Shown in pieces: positions 8,871 through 18,132 of a DNA stretch of 64,000 nucleotides. The stretch comes from Aporhodopirellula sallentina SM41. GTDB lineage: Bacteria; Planctomycetota; Planctomycetia; Pirellulales; Pirellulaceae. The position numbers were made by a program, and so were the translations under genes. The notes beneath the pieces are model-generated. The model made no database searches. It worked only from the letters and a program-made list of their open reading frames with translations, and had not been told where the DNA came from. The stretch is taken from assembly GCF_000346505.1 (NCBI RefSeq), contig NZ_ANOH01000341.1, forward strand, positions 1 through 64,000, given 5' to 3'. How positions within the stretch are numbered: position 1 is the first letter of the stretch; the number at the start of each line of letters is the position of its first letter.

Positions 8871-9229
8871 CCGCGTATCGTGAACGCTGGTGATTCGATT
8901 GTCTACCTAGGGTGGAGCGGTTGCGCGGGTGAGATTGCCGGAACGGCGCTGCGCTTGGTCCGGCCTACTTTCCTCCGAAACCTGTTGGCGATCGAAGTGG
9001 GTGGCCGGGCGAAGGAGGCTTTGCGACGCACATCCGGCAACGGCGCGGATGCCGGAACGGCGCTGCGCTTGGTCCGGACTACTTTCCTCCGAAACCCCGT
9101 TGGCGATCGAAGTGGGTGGCCGGGCGAAGGAGGCTTTGCGACGCACATCCGGCAACGGCGCGGATGCCGGAACGGCGCTGCGCTTGGTCCGGCCTACGAT
9201 TGCTACGATTGGTAGAGAGAGATGGAACT
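8871..9229. other. Intergenic region filled mainly by a 115-bp tandem repeat
   Basis: 359 bp upstream of mch and downstream of the GYF_2 gene. Most of it is the repeat at 8936-9197; the remaining 65 bp next to mch (8871-8935) must hold its promoter. Open frames across the repeat encode the same peptide in more than one frame because the copies differ by 1 bp in length, so they are not genes. Confidence 0.7.
8936..9197. repeat. 114/115-bp tandem repeat, two copies plus a partial third
   Basis: The element starting TGCCGGAACGGCGCTGCGCT begins at 8936, 9050 and 9165 (spacing 114 and 115). The copies are almost identical, including TTTGCGACGCACATCCGGCA. Each copy starts with a hairpin-forming segment with GCCGGA and TCCGGC arms about 20 bp apart. 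The third copy stops after about 33 bp at GGCCTAC. Confidence 0.9.
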
Positions 9230-10129
9230 CTAGGCCTGTTTCAACACGACGATCAACGCCACCAACAATACAATAAAAACACACGCGAGCGTCGCGCTGA
9301 TGGCGACCCGTTTTCGCGACATGCGTTTTTTGTTCGTGTCGAGTACTTTGCCTCCGGCACGAATCTCGACTCGTGAATCCGACGCTTCATCCGGAACACC
9401 ATCGCCCGAAACGGTACCGGTTGGGGCTGGAGCCTCCACACCGGGAGGCGTCGCAGCCGGCGCCGATGAAACGGCAGCCCGATCGCTGACGATGCCCGTC
9501 GCGCCATTCGAGAAAACCGGCAACACTTCTTTGGCGATCCGCCAATCGGGCCAACCATCCCGCCATAACATCGCGGTGTCGGCGACGCGGCCTTCCTCGA
9601 TCCACTGCCCCAACGTCGGGCCGTTCGCCGGGCCGTATTGACCGCCGCTTGGCGGGCGAACGTACCACGTTGAACTCGCGTCACCCAGAATTTCCTGGGT
9701 GGAGGGGGCGGGGCCGTTAATCACGTTCGGGGCTGGCGACGGCGTCGCCACCGGTTCGGCAGATTCGCTCGCCGGCCCGGTTCCCCGAACCGAGGAGGGT
9801 CGGCTCGCAATTTCGCGTTCCACTGAGGAATCCGCGACCGCGGTTGCTCCCGCGCCGGAAACTGAACCCGACTCCCCATTCACCGCCGCGACGGCGTTGG
9901 ACGGTGTCGTTTGTGGTGACTGCCTGGCGGATGTGGCGAGCGGACCCGTGTCGCCTTCGGATTCCGATTCGTACGAAGCTCGCGAATCAATCGGCGTGGA
10001 CGTTTCGGTGTCGTGAGTTGGAATGCGAAAACGCACCGAACACGAGGGACAAATCCCCCGACGCCCGGCCAGCTCTGACTTTATGTTCAGTCGCTTGCCA
10101 CACGCATGACAAGCAAAACGAACGCCCAT
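9230..10129 (-). CDS. Zinc-ribbon/GYF_2 domain protein with C-terminal membrane anchor
   Basis: 299 aa. N-terminal zinc ribbon (residues 6-31: CHACGK...CPSC, two CxxC pairs), a long Ser/Thr/Ala/Pro-rich linker (about 40-155), then a GYF_2 (DUF4339) module at about 157-207 with WYVRPPSGGQYGP and MLWRDGWPDW. A single hydrophobic segment (SATLACVFIVLLVALIVVL) ends the protein, after a basic KKRMSRKR patch. The domain arrangement suggests a tail-anchored membrane protein with the zinc ribbon and GYF_2 domains in the cytoplasm. GYF-like domains bind proline-rich peptides; the partner is unknown. Common architecture in planctomycetes, function undetermined. Confidence 0.75.
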   Translation of the reverse strand: MGVRFACHACGKRLNIKSELAGRRGICPSCSVRFRIPTHDTETSTPIDSRASYESESEGDTGPLATSARQSPQTTPSNAVAAVNGESGSVSGAGATAVADSSVEREIASRPSSVRGTGPASESAEPVATPSPAPNVINGPAPSTQEILGDASSTWYVRPPSGGQYGPANGPTLGQWIEEGRVADTAMLWRDGWPDWRIAKEVLPVFSNGATGIVSDRAAVSSAPAATPPGVEAPAPTGTVSGDGVPDEASDSRVEIRAGGKVLDTNKKRMSRKRVAISATLACVFIVLLVALIVVLKQA

Positions 10130-10423
10130 TTGCTAATTTCCTTTTCCACCTGCAGGCAGGTTGAATCCACCCAACACGGGGAGTCGTCGGAACGACCGAT
10201 ACCACGAATTAAACCGAGAAGAACCTTAGTATAGTTGATCACTCCGGTCGCTGGGAACAAACCGACCGTCGCAGTCACGCAGCGATCGCCCCAGCACGTT
10301 ATCAAAAAGGACGAAGCCGATTTCGCCAAACTCCGCTCGCCAAACTTTTCTCCTCAAAGTTCGGTGCCCCGAGTTTGGGCGAATTCAGCCACAGGGATGG
10401 GAAACGTCCAATTTCAAAACTCC

Positions 10424-11887
10424 CTAATTCTTTACCGGCATCAGATCGAGCACCGCGGTGACCATAGCCGGGACTGAAACCCGGAAAGTCTCCTCGGCGT
10501 CGGGATAGTACACCGCCGAATGAAGTGAAGCCGGAGGGATGCCTAGCTTTTCGAATCGATCGAGCCTCGCCTGACTGACCGTTCCGACGCGATACATCAG
10601 GATCGGCACGCCCGCGATTCCGTAGCGACTGAAGTCTTCGCCGCCCATCGACGGGTCGTCCTCGAGGATATTCTCGCTGCCGAACAACTCGCCGAACAGT
10701 TGCCTCATCCGTCCGGCCAACTCATCGTCGTTTTTCAGCGACGGGGTTCCCTCGCTGACGACGTAGGTCGGTTCCGGAGCGTCGTTTGCCTGAGCGATCG
10801 CAAAAGTTCGGCGTTTGATCGCGGCGAGTACTTTCTCACGAACCTCCTGGCTGTAACTGCGAACGGTCAGTTGCAAGTGACAGTCGTTGCCGATGATGTT
10901 GTGTTTCGTCCCGCCATGGATCGAACCGACAGTCACCACAGCGGGCTCGATCGGAGAGATTTCACGGCTGACGATCATCTGCAACGACATCACCAACTCG
11001 GCGGCTTGCACGACCGGATCGATCGTCGTGTGAGGAGCCGAACCGTGACCGCCGCGACCGCGCATCGTAATGTCGACACTGTCCACGTTCGCCAACGCAT
11101 AACCGGGGCGGATCTTGATCTGGCCGGTGGCCGTGTCGCTGCTGCAGTGCATGGCGAGGGCATAGTCCGGTTTGGGGAACCTTTCGAACAACCCGTCCTC
11201 GAGCATCGCTTTGGCACCGGCCCCACGTTCTTCGGCGGGTTGGCCGATGACCAACAACGTGCCCGACCACCGATCACGATTTTCGGTCAACCAACGAACC
11301 ACGGTCGTCAAACTGGTCATGTGGATGTCGTGCCCGCAGGCGTGCATGATGCCGGTGGTGCTGCCGTCCTCGCGAGTGGTCGTTTGTTTGGATGCGTAGG
11401 CGACGGGTGTGTTTTCGGTGACCGGCAATCCATCGAGATCAGTCCGCAACATCACGACCGGTCCGTCGCCGTTTTTGAGGATGCCGACAATGCCGTGACC
11501 ACCGACACTGCCGGTCACATTCAATCCGGCGTCGGTCCACATCTGACTCAGTTTCGCGGCCGTTTCATCTTCTTCGAACGAAACCTCCGGGTGAGCGTGC
11601 AACCATGTGTACAGACGCAGCACGTTGGTCATCTCAGCGTCCAACCACGTGCCCAACTCCTTGGACACGCTGCCCACGTCGGGTCCCGAACCGGCCTCGG
11701 CTGAGGCAACTTCCGCAGCCGATACGCTCGCGGGAGGAACCACACCGAGGGCGACAACCAGCAGACCGGCGAACAGCGTGCGGGCACATAACGGGCGTGC
11801 ACATAACGGACGGGCAAACAACGGGCAGCGGTCCCTTGGCAACGAGGCGAGCGATCGGCGGAAAAAGCGTTCGAATTTCGCGTACAT
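10424..11887 (-). CDS. Exported M20D-family amidohydrolase (hippurate hydrolase-like)
   Basis: About 487 aa from the ATG at 11887, chosen because it places a signal peptide (LFAGLLVVALGVV, then PPASVSAAE) near the N-terminus; the frame is open to an ATG at 11929. Zn-dependent amide hydrolase: MHACGHDIHMT (metal His/Asp), PAEERGAGAKAM (catalytic and bridging Glu), MHCSSDT, and GGEDFSRYG near the end; a dimerisation domain lies between. Family members cleave N-acyl or N-aminoacyl amides such as hippurate. The leader contains a small internal repeat (ARPLCARPLCAR). Likely periplasmic. Substrate not determinable here. Confidence 0.9.
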   Translation of the reverse strand: MYAKFERFFRRSLASLPRDRCPLFARPLCARPLCARTLFAGLLVVALGVVPPASVSAAEVASAEAGSGPDVGSVSKELGTWLDAEMTNVLRLYTWLHAHPEVSFEEDETAAKLSQMWTDAGLNVTGSVGGHGIVGILKNGDGPVVMLRTDLDGLPVTENTPVAYASKQTTTREDGSTTGIMHACGHDIHMTSLTTVVRWLTENRDRWSGTLLVIGQPAEERGAGAKAMLEDGLFERFPKPDYALAMHCSSDTATGQIKIRPGYALANVDSVDITMRGRGGHGSAPHTTIDPVVQAAELVMSLQMIVSREISPIEPAVVTVGSIHGGTKHNIIGNDCHLQLTVRSYSQEVREKVLAAIKRRTFAIAQANDAPEPTYVVSEGTPSLKNDDELAGRMRQLFGELFGSENILEDDPSMGGEDFSRYGIAGVPILMYRVGTVSQARLDRFEKLGIPPASLHSAVYYPDAEETFRVSVPAMVTAVLDLMPVKN

Positions 11888-12356
11888 CGTGTGGCATTCC
11901 TGAGTAATCGTGTGGCGATCCCGAATCATTGCGTGTCGCTCACGTTAAAAGTGCGACAGAGAGTCGAAAGTGCAACGAATCGCTGAAGTCTCAAGATAAC
12001 CTCAGCCCCCTTTCCTATGTTACCGCCCATATTGTTGCTGGTTACCGCCCCAAGACTCGACGCAACGTTTACTGACGCGAAAGACGCTGTTGTCACGCAT
12101 GGCAATGGCTGCGAAATATCGAATGAGAGCATGATGCAGTGAAACAACAGGCACGCAATAAAAACGCGATGCGAATCGACAGACCAAGTTTACTGTTAAC
12201 GGCAGCCATCTTGTCATCCACACACACCCCCATCGCCTCAATCGATGGCTCGCATCCGATTGCAATTTTTGAGAGAATGCCCCCGCTCTTCCGCTGGGTT
12301 GGCTCTATGCCGGCACTCCCACGCTGCCTATTCCCCCTGTCCTTCCCGAACTCACC
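11888..12356. other. Divergent intergenic region between M20 hydrolase and O-antigen ligase
   Basis: About 470 bp (430 bp if the upstream M20 start is used). It must contain promoters for both genes. No clear -35/-10 boxes, inverted repeats or small genes stand out. Minus-strand open frames in this area continue antisense into the ligase gene and look like shadows. Confidence 0.5.
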
Positions 12357-15128
12357 TTGATTGCTATCGCACGAAGTATTTGTCTGTGGATCTCGGCCAG
12401 CATTTTGGTGGCGATACCGATCCTTCTCGCGGTCGACTTCGGCGGCGTCTATCACTGGAGTCAGTACCTTGCCGGGATCGGCATCATGGTCGCGGTGGTG
12501 TTCGCGCTGCCCGGCCTGAGCGACTCCACCGCGTCTTCGGGCGTTCGACAGCATGCGATTTTGGTTCCACTGGGACTGTTGACTGCGTGGGCCTGGTTTC
12601 AAACCGTGCCTCTGCCGAGCGGCATTGTCTCGTGGCTCAGTCCCGGATCGTACGCGGCCTACACAACTTGGCTCGACGGATTGGTGAGTCAAACCGCCGG
12701 ACAGATTCCGATTTCGATCTCGCCGGAAGACACGATCCATGTCGCCTCGTTGTTCACGATCTTGTTGCCGTTGTGTTTTGCTGCCTCGATCGTTTTTCAT
12801 GCTCGGATTCGACTGCAGATGCTGCTCAGCGCGATCGCGATCGCCGGCGCCAGCGTTGCGGTTCTCGGTTTTTATCGCAAACTCGATCCGACCGCGGACC
12901 TGTGGATTTTCCAACCTGTCGCGAGTTCATTCGGCGGCTTTGTGAACCGCAACAACGCAGCCTTGATGCTCAACCTCGGACTCGCGGCGAGCCTCGGATT
13001 GCTGTCGTGGCGGATGATGGCACTTCACGCGGTCGAACTCGACGATCCTGATTTTGAGTTCAACGATTTGTTAGCGTTGATATCCGATCGCGAATCGTTC
13101 GTGGGTTTGATCTCTGGAACGGCATGCGTCGCCGGACTGCTGGTCAACGGATCTCGTGGAGGAGTCGTCGCGGCCTTGTTCGGTTTGATGTTGGCGTTCG
13201 GATATGTCCGTCCCCGCCGCGGATTGATCAGCATTCCGGTGCTCCTGGTGGTTCTGTCTATCTCGGTGGCGGTGTTGATCACGCCCATGAACTTGAACCT
13301 GGAATCGGTTACCCGGTGGGAGTTCTTCTCCGAAGAAGCAGACACGCTGCAAAGCGACGGTCGGCTTTTGCATTGGCAGGACGGATGGCGAGCGGCAAAA
13401 GCTCACCTTCCCGGCGGGGCAGGTGTTTCCGCCTACGCTTACGCTTACCTGCCGCATCAAGTCGTATCCCCGAGTTCGTGGTTTGAACACGCCGACAACC
13501 TGTGGCTGGAAATGTTGGTGGAAACCGGGTTAATCGGCATCATCATTTCCGCTTGGTTCTTGACGATCCTTCTGATCGCGTTGAACCGGTTGTCTTATTC
13601 AGCGGACCCGATCGACCAAGGGGTTCGTGTCGCCGGTTGGTATGCGATCACGGCAATCGCGGTCTCTCAATTCTTCGACATGGGAATGGCGATCCCCGCA
13701 AACTTGATCGCGGCACTGCTGATCTGCACCGCGATCATCACCCGCGACATGGCCAACGGAGGCGCCGCCGCGAAACCACCGCCACTGACCGCGGAAAGCT
13801 ATCACGGCCACGAACTCGACGACTACGACGACAAATCGGACACGGCGAAAGACGCGGAATCCGGTGGGCCGAAAATCCGGTTGAAAACGAACCTGGGCAG
13901 CATGGGCATCCCCCACCTCTCGTCGTCTCAGTGGATCGGTGCCTCGGCGATAGCCGCCTTCACGATCCTTGCCGGCGCGTTGACTCTGCCCGGACTGCGG
14001 CAAGACGCCATTTCCGATTCGATGTTGAGCCGATTGAAGGACGAGTACGGCGAGTGGCGTTTGAATCCGGCATCGCTCGAGAAAATGGAAACGGCACTGA
14101 CCGAACGCGTCCAGACGCGACCGTCACCGCTAGTGCGTGCTCGTCTTTCGGCGGTACAGCGTGACCGCGGACGACTCGCCGAAACAACCGAATGGGAACC
14201 GAAGACGAGAGAGCAGATGCTCGACGTTTACCAACAAGTCGATCTGCAGAATCGAACGCTCCCCTATCCGCCCGAGCCCGACTCGATCATCACAACTGAA
14301 TTCGAGAGTCAGACGCACTACAACAACGCGTGGGAAACCTGCTTGGCGACGCTCGCGGTCTGTCCGCTCGCACAGGAACCCCGGGGCAGCCTCCTGCGAC
14401 TCAAACCGGTCATGACGACATCCGAGTCGACGACACAGCCCAATCAACCATCCCCAGATGCGGTTGCCGATGTGGCGGCCACACACTTGCTCACGTTTTA
14501 CGCCGGTGACTCGGTGCGGCAATTCGCGTTGGCAAAAGACGCGTTGTCGAGGGATGATTTCGATCAAGCCACCAAGGCATTTCACGCAGCAATCGAAAGC
14601 AACGCGAACCTCACGACCCAGGTCATGCGTTTGTTAGAGGAGCATCCCGAACTGTCGATCCATGAGGTAATCCCGAATGAGTCGAAACCGATGCGGCTCG
14701 CCGCGGCAGAGTATTTGAAATGGGAAAACGCGGACCCTGAGTTTTTCCGCAAGGCAGTCGAAACCATCCGCTGCGGTGAAGGCGATTCGATGCAGCAGCG
14801 TGCCGCCTGTCATGCCGTCGTCGGTAACGTCTATTTCTACCTAGACGATCTCGAAAAGGGACAGGACTACTATCAACGGGCGATCCGATTGGCACCCGAC
14901 CAAGCCCGGTACCGGATCGATTTGATCAAACACCTGCTCGCCAAAGATGAGCCAGCAGAAGCACTTTCGTATGCCCGTCAGGGTCGCCAAAGCCTCCCCG
15001 AAAATCCGCAGTTCCAACGATTCATCGACCAAATCGCCGAAGCCGAACGCAAAGCGTTGAACCAACCGATCAACGAACCGCGTGTCGATCGCAGCAAAGT
15101 CGACGCGATCCTCAACAACTCGCGATAG
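12357..15128 (+). CDS. O-antigen ligase/polymerase (Wzy_C) membrane protein with C-terminal TPR region
   Basis: 923 aa, TTG start (no upstream ATG in frame). Residues about 5-465 hold around a dozen hydrophobic segments. The large loop at about 335-395 (GRLLHWQDGWRAAKAHLPGG, then WFEHADNLWLEMLVETGLIG) matches the Wzy_C ligase/polymerase loop. A charged linker follows, one more membrane segment near 525-545, then a long soluble domain ending in TPR-like repeats (about 800-915: GNVYFYLDDLEKGQDYYQRA). It probably acts in the inner membrane, joining or polymerising surface polysaccharide on the periplasmic side; the TPR part may recruit partners. The following UDP-sugar dehydrogenase gene (22 bp away) supports a polysaccharide operon. 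Confidence 0.85.
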   Translation: MIAIARSICLWISASILVAIPILLAVDFGGVYHWSQYLAGIGIMVAVVFALPGLSDSTASSGVRQHAILVPLGLLTAWAWFQTVPLPSGIVSWLSPGSYAAYTTWLDGLVSQTAGQIPISISPEDTIHVASLFTILLPLCFAASIVFHARIRLQMLLSAIAIAGASVAVLGFYRKLDPTADLWIFQPVASSFGGFVNRNNAALMLNLGLAASLGLLSWRMMALHAVELDDPDFEFNDLLALISDRESFVGLISGTACVAGLLVNGSRGGVVAALFGLMLAFGYVRPRRGLISIPVLLVVLSISVAVLITPMNLNLESVTRWEFFSEEADTLQSDGRLLHWQDGWRAAKAHLPGGAGVSAYAYAYLPHQVVSPSSWFEHADNLWLEMLVETGLIGIIISAWFLTILLIALNRLSYSADPIDQGVRVAGWYAITAIAVSQFFDMGMAIPANLIAALLICTAIITRDMANGGAAAKPPPLTAESYHGHELDDYDDKSDTAKDAESGGPKIRLKTNLGSMGIPHLSSSQWIGASAIAAFTILAGALTLPGLRQDAISDSMLSRLKDEYGEWRLNPASLEKMETALTERVQTRPSPLVRARLSAVQRDRGRLAETTEWEPKTREQMLDVYQQVDLQNRTLPYPPEPDSIITTEFESQTHYNNAWETCLATLAVCPLAQEPRGSLLRLKPVMTTSESTTQPNQPSPDAVADVAATHLLTFYAGDSVRQFALAKDALSRDDFDQATKAFHAAIESNANLTTQVMRLLEEHPELSIHEVIPNESKPMRLAAAEYLKWENADPEFFRKAVETIRCGEGDSMQQRAACHAVVGNVYFYLDDLEKGQDYYQRAIRLAPDQARYRIDLIKHLLAKDEPAEALSYARQGRQSLPENPQFQRFIDQIAEAERKALNQPINEPRVDRSKVDAILNNSR

Positions 15129-15150
15129 CCGCCGACTAGAATGACGCACC

Positions 15151-16497
15151 ATGAATACACAAACGGAAGCTGCCTCGGCGTTTATCGACAAGATCAAAAA
15201 CCGACAAGCCACAATCGGAATCGTCGGCCTCGGATACGTCGGTCTGCCACTCGCCATCGCGTTCGCCGAAGGCGGGTTCAACACCGTCGGGTTTGACATC
15301 GACGGCAAAAAGACGCGAGAAATCAACGCCGGCCGCAGTTACATCAAACACATCGGTGCGGACACCATTTCGGATCGTGTTCGCGCCGGCAAACTGGCCG
15401 CAACGACGGACTTCAGCCAAATCAATGAAGTCGACGCGATCATCCTCTGCGTTCCGACGCCGCTGGACGAGCATTTCGAGCCCGATCTTTCCTATGTCGT
15501 CGGCACGATCGAATCGATTGTCCCCCACATGCGTTCCGGACAAACGATCAGTTTGGAGAGCACCACCTATCCGGGAACGACCGAGGAAGAACTGGTCTCG
15601 CGAGTGGAGGCGGCCGACCTATCGGTTGGCTCGGACGTCTTTGTCGTCTATTCGCCTGAACGTGAAGACCCCGGCAACCCCGAGTTCGCCGCGACCAATA
15701 TTCCCAAAGTCGTCGGAGGCCACACGCCGTCCTGCCTCGACGCCGGATCGACTCTGTATGGCAGTGTCTTTGATCAAATCGTACCGGTCACCAGCACTGC
15801 GGTCGCCGAACTCACCAAACTGCTCGAGAACATCTACCGCAGCGTGAATATCGGTTTGGTCAATGAACTGAAACTGGTCGCGGACTCGATGGGGATCGAT
15901 ATCTGGGAAGTGATCGCGGCGGCGAGCACCAAACCGTTCGGGTTCAAACCCTTCTACCCCGGCCCGGGGTTAGGCGGCCACTGCATCCCAATCGATCCGT
16001 TTTATCTCACGTGGAAAGCGCGTGAGTACGGTATCCACACGCGGTTCATTGAACTCGCCGGAGAAGTCAATCGTTCGATGCCGGCGCATGTGGTCCGCCG
16101 GTGTTCGGACGCACTCAACATACACAAGAAACCGCTCAACGGCAGCCGAGTGCTATTGATCGGTCTGGCCTACAAACCGAACGTGGACGACGACCGCGAA
16201 TCGCCATCGTACGAATTGCTCGAACGGTTCCAGGCCGCCGGTTCCGAGATCGACTACCACGATCCCTACGTTCCCGTCATTCGTCCATCGCGAGAACACG
16301 CGCATTGGGCGGGCAAAGAAAGCGTGCCCTGGGACCGAGCCACCATCGCGAGTTACGACCTCGTCGTGATCTCTACCTGGCACGAATGCCTCGACATCAA
16401 CGAACTCGCGGATTGGTCCCAATTCATCGTCGACACTCGCAACGCAACCGGCTCGCTGTCGCCGGACGTTCGATTGGCAAAGACGTTGAAAGCGTAA
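15151..16497 (+). CDS. UDP-N-acetyl-hexosamine/UDP-glucose 6-dehydrogenase family (WecC/WbpA type)
   Basis: 448 aa. Oxidises the C6 hydroxyl of a UDP-sugar to a carboxylate in two NAD-dependent steps, giving a uronic acid precursor for surface polysaccharide. Rossmann motif GIVGLGYVGLPLA at residues 23-35, ESTTYPGTTEE, YSPEREDPGN, and the catalytic cysteine in GLGGHCIPIDP (about residue 275); the C-terminal nucleotide-sugar domain includes GLAYKPNVDDDRESPS. The YSPERxDPGN and GHCIPIDP forms favour the UDP-GlcNAc/ManNAc dehydrogenase branch over plain UDP-glucose dehydrogenase. Same operon as the O-antigen ligase. Confidence 0.9.
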   Translation: MNTQTEAASAFIDKIKNRQATIGIVGLGYVGLPLAIAFAEGGFNTVGFDIDGKKTREINAGRSYIKHIGADTISDRVRAGKLAATTDFSQINEVDAIILCVPTPLDEHFEPDLSYVVGTIESIVPHMRSGQTISLESTTYPGTTEEELVSRVEAADLSVGSDVFVVYSPEREDPGNPEFAATNIPKVVGGHTPSCLDAGSTLYGSVFDQIVPVTSTAVAELTKLLENIYRSVNIGLVNELKLVADSMGIDIWEVIAAASTKPFGFKPFYPGPGLGGHCIPIDPFYLTWKAREYGIHTRFIELAGEVNRSMPAHVVRRCSDALNIHKKPLNGSRVLLIGLAYKPNVDDDRESPSYELLERFQAAGSEIDYHDPYVPVIRPSREHAHWAGKESVPWDRATIASYDLVVISTWHECLDINELADWSQFIVDTRNATGSLSPDVRLAKTLKA

Positions 16498-16590
16498 AGG
16501 GCCGCCCCGCTGTGGCTTGGCGGCATGTTTTCATTCCGGTTCCCAGGCCGTTGTCGGGGGCGTCTCTGCCTTGTGTCCCCAAATGAAGCA

Positions 16591-16625
16591 TTCCTACCGG
16601 ACGAAACCGAATCGGCCGGTAGGAA
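16591..16625. terminator. Perfect 10-bp inverted repeat between convergent genes
   Basis: TTCCTACCGG (16591-16600) and CCGGTAGGAA (16616-16625) with a 15-base loop, followed by CACTTTTTC on the plus strand. It lies between the convergent UDP-sugar dehydrogenase and the TlpA-like gene, so it can act as a terminator, possibly for both. Confidence 0.6.
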
Positions 16626-16658
16626 CCGGCCCTACGTCACTTTTTCTTGCAAAATGCT

Positions 16659-17948
16659 TTAGGAAGTGGCCTCTTCGCCATCTTCCGAATCGTCGCCTGA
16701 ACCTTCCTCGGTATCCGAATCTGCTTCGGGCGATTCGATTTTTTTTGGTGGCCCCAGCAACTCTTCGAGCGAAGCGTCGAGACGTTTTCCTCGAGCGGAC
16801 AGTGAAACCACTTTGCCTTCGCGGTCGACCAGGATCGCCGTCGGAATTCCCGAAACGCCGTAGTAGCGGGCGATCGGATGGTCCCACCCGGTTCCGGTTT
16901 CTTTATCGCCGACGAGATTCACCCATTGGATCTCCTCTTCCTCGATGCATTCCTGCATCGCTTTAACCGTCCGGTCCATGTTGATTCCGACGATCGCAAA
17001 CTCGTCGCCGTAGGCTTCGAGGTTCCGTTTCATGTTGGGGATCTCGCCCCGGCACGGACCGCACCACGATGCCCAGAAATCCACCAACACCACGCGGCCG
17101 CGATACTCCGACCAATCAAACGCTTCGCCTTCAGCCGTCGTGCCTTCGAGTTCCATCTCGTTTCCGAGCAAACCAATCCGACGTGCCGATCCTCTCGCCC
17201 GCGAGGCCATTTGTTGCATCCGCTCATCGTCGGAATCTTCCATCCGATCTGCGATGTTGTTGTACAACTTCACCGCCATGTCGGTCTGGTCCGCCGCACT
17301 CAATCCTGCGGCGAGCTGCGACGCGATCGAGTAGAGCTGAGAGTTGATGCCGCTTTCGTCTGCGATTTGAAGAACCTGACCGACCAGTTCCTTTTGTTCT
17401 GCCGTGTCCATGCCACGAACGCCACGCACCTGTGTCACGAGCTTTTCCATGACGGCAAAGTTGCGAATCTCGGGACGCTTGTCCTCGGCAAACGATTCAA
17501 TCAACTCTTCCAGTTCCGCTCTCGCATCGCGATCGATTCGTGCCAAGAACTTGAGCGCCGGCATCTGAATTCCGATCGCTTTCAATTCGGTCTCGATGGA
17601 GATGTCATCCATCTCGCGAATCTTGGCGGCGGTGTCGACAACGGCGCGTGCCGATCGCAGCACTGACTCTCGCGTCCGCCCGCGGTTGCGCATCGTTTCG
17701 CTCGCAAAGGCAAAAAGTTCTTCCGCCGTGCCGTCGGGAATTTCAATCGCAGCGTCTTCTTCCTCTGTTTCTGCGGGATCATCCTTGGGTTCGTCACTCT
17801 CATCGGTCGCAGTATCAGCCTGCTTTGTCGCTGCGGACGAATCATCCATCGCGTTAGCGACGATGCCGATGTTCAGCAGCGCCCCCACTCCAAACGCCAA
17901 CAAAATGCATCGGAAACGGGCGAACGAAAATACGAAGTCGCGGACCAT
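16659..17948 (-). CDS. Exported TlpA-like thioredoxin-fold protein
   Basis: 429 aa. N-terminal hydrophobic signal (FRCILLAFGVGALLNIGIVANA), an acidic Asp/Glu-rich linker (about 40-75), an alpha-helical middle region (about 75-260), and a TlpA/AhpC-TSA thioredoxin domain (about 275-405) with FWASWCGPCRGEIPNM (CxxC about residue 294), the conserved GVSGIPTAILVDREGKV cis-Pro segment, and an acidic C-terminus. Such proteins reduce disulfides outside the cytoplasm, for example in cytochrome c or envelope protein maturation; the helical domain is the variable planctomycete addition. Last gene of a minus-strand series after the kinase. Confidence 0.85.
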   Translation of the reverse strand: MVRDFVFSFARFRCILLAFGVGALLNIGIVANAMDDSSAATKQADTATDESDEPKDDPAETEEEDAAIEIPDGTAEELFAFASETMRNRGRTRESVLRSARAVVDTAAKIREMDDISIETELKAIGIQMPALKFLARIDRDARAELEELIESFAEDKRPEIRNFAVMEKLVTQVRGVRGMDTAEQKELVGQVLQIADESGINSQLYSIASQLAAGLSAADQTDMAVKLYNNIADRMEDSDDERMQQMASRARGSARRIGLLGNEMELEGTTAEGEAFDWSEYRGRVVLVDFWASWCGPCRGEIPNMKRNLEAYGDEFAIVGINMDRTVKAMQECIEEEEIQWVNLVGDKETGTGWDHPIARYYGVSGIPTAILVDREGKVVSLSARGKRLDASLEELLGPPKKIESPEADSDTEEGSGDDSEDGEEATS

Positions 17949-17988
17949 CGACGTCTCTCAAAATCGGAGGTTAGAACAGAGAACAGAC

Positions 17989-18099
17989 TCAACGGTTCAT
18001 CTTATCGAACCACCCGAGCGTCGTGTTGCGACTTTCACGAATCCCAAACATTTCAGCCCGCTCGAACAAATCATCCAGCGACGACTCGCGAAACGGCAT
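17989..18099 (-). CDS. Possible 36-aa small protein
   Basis: A short frame between the kinase stop and the TlpA-like start encodes 36 residues beginning MPFRESSLDDLFERAE and ending TTLGWFDKMNR. Composition is protein-like: charged and amphipathic, one Trp, no low complexity. The ATG is 33 bp after the kinase stop, with CCGGAAAAC upstream as a weak ribosome binding site, and its stop is 40 bp before the TlpA-like start. It could be a real small gene in the operon or chance; no family is recognised. Conservation is the only test. Confidence 0.35.
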   Translation of the reverse strand: MPFRESSLDDLFERAEMFGIRESRNTTLGWFDKMNR

Positions 18100-18132
18100 G
18101 AAGTTTTCCGGTGTCCGCGTGAGGACGTCTCC

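Noticed and set aside
8929-9276. Plus-strand ORFs encoding duplicated peptides
   Set aside because: They read through the 115-bp DNA repeat in more than one frame; repetition is in the DNA, not a protein family.
12093-12914. Large minus-strand ORF over the O-antigen ligase 5' end
   Set aside because: Antisense shadow of the ligase gene; composition Arg/Gln/Asp-rich with no motif, and it continues into the coding part of the plus-strand gene.
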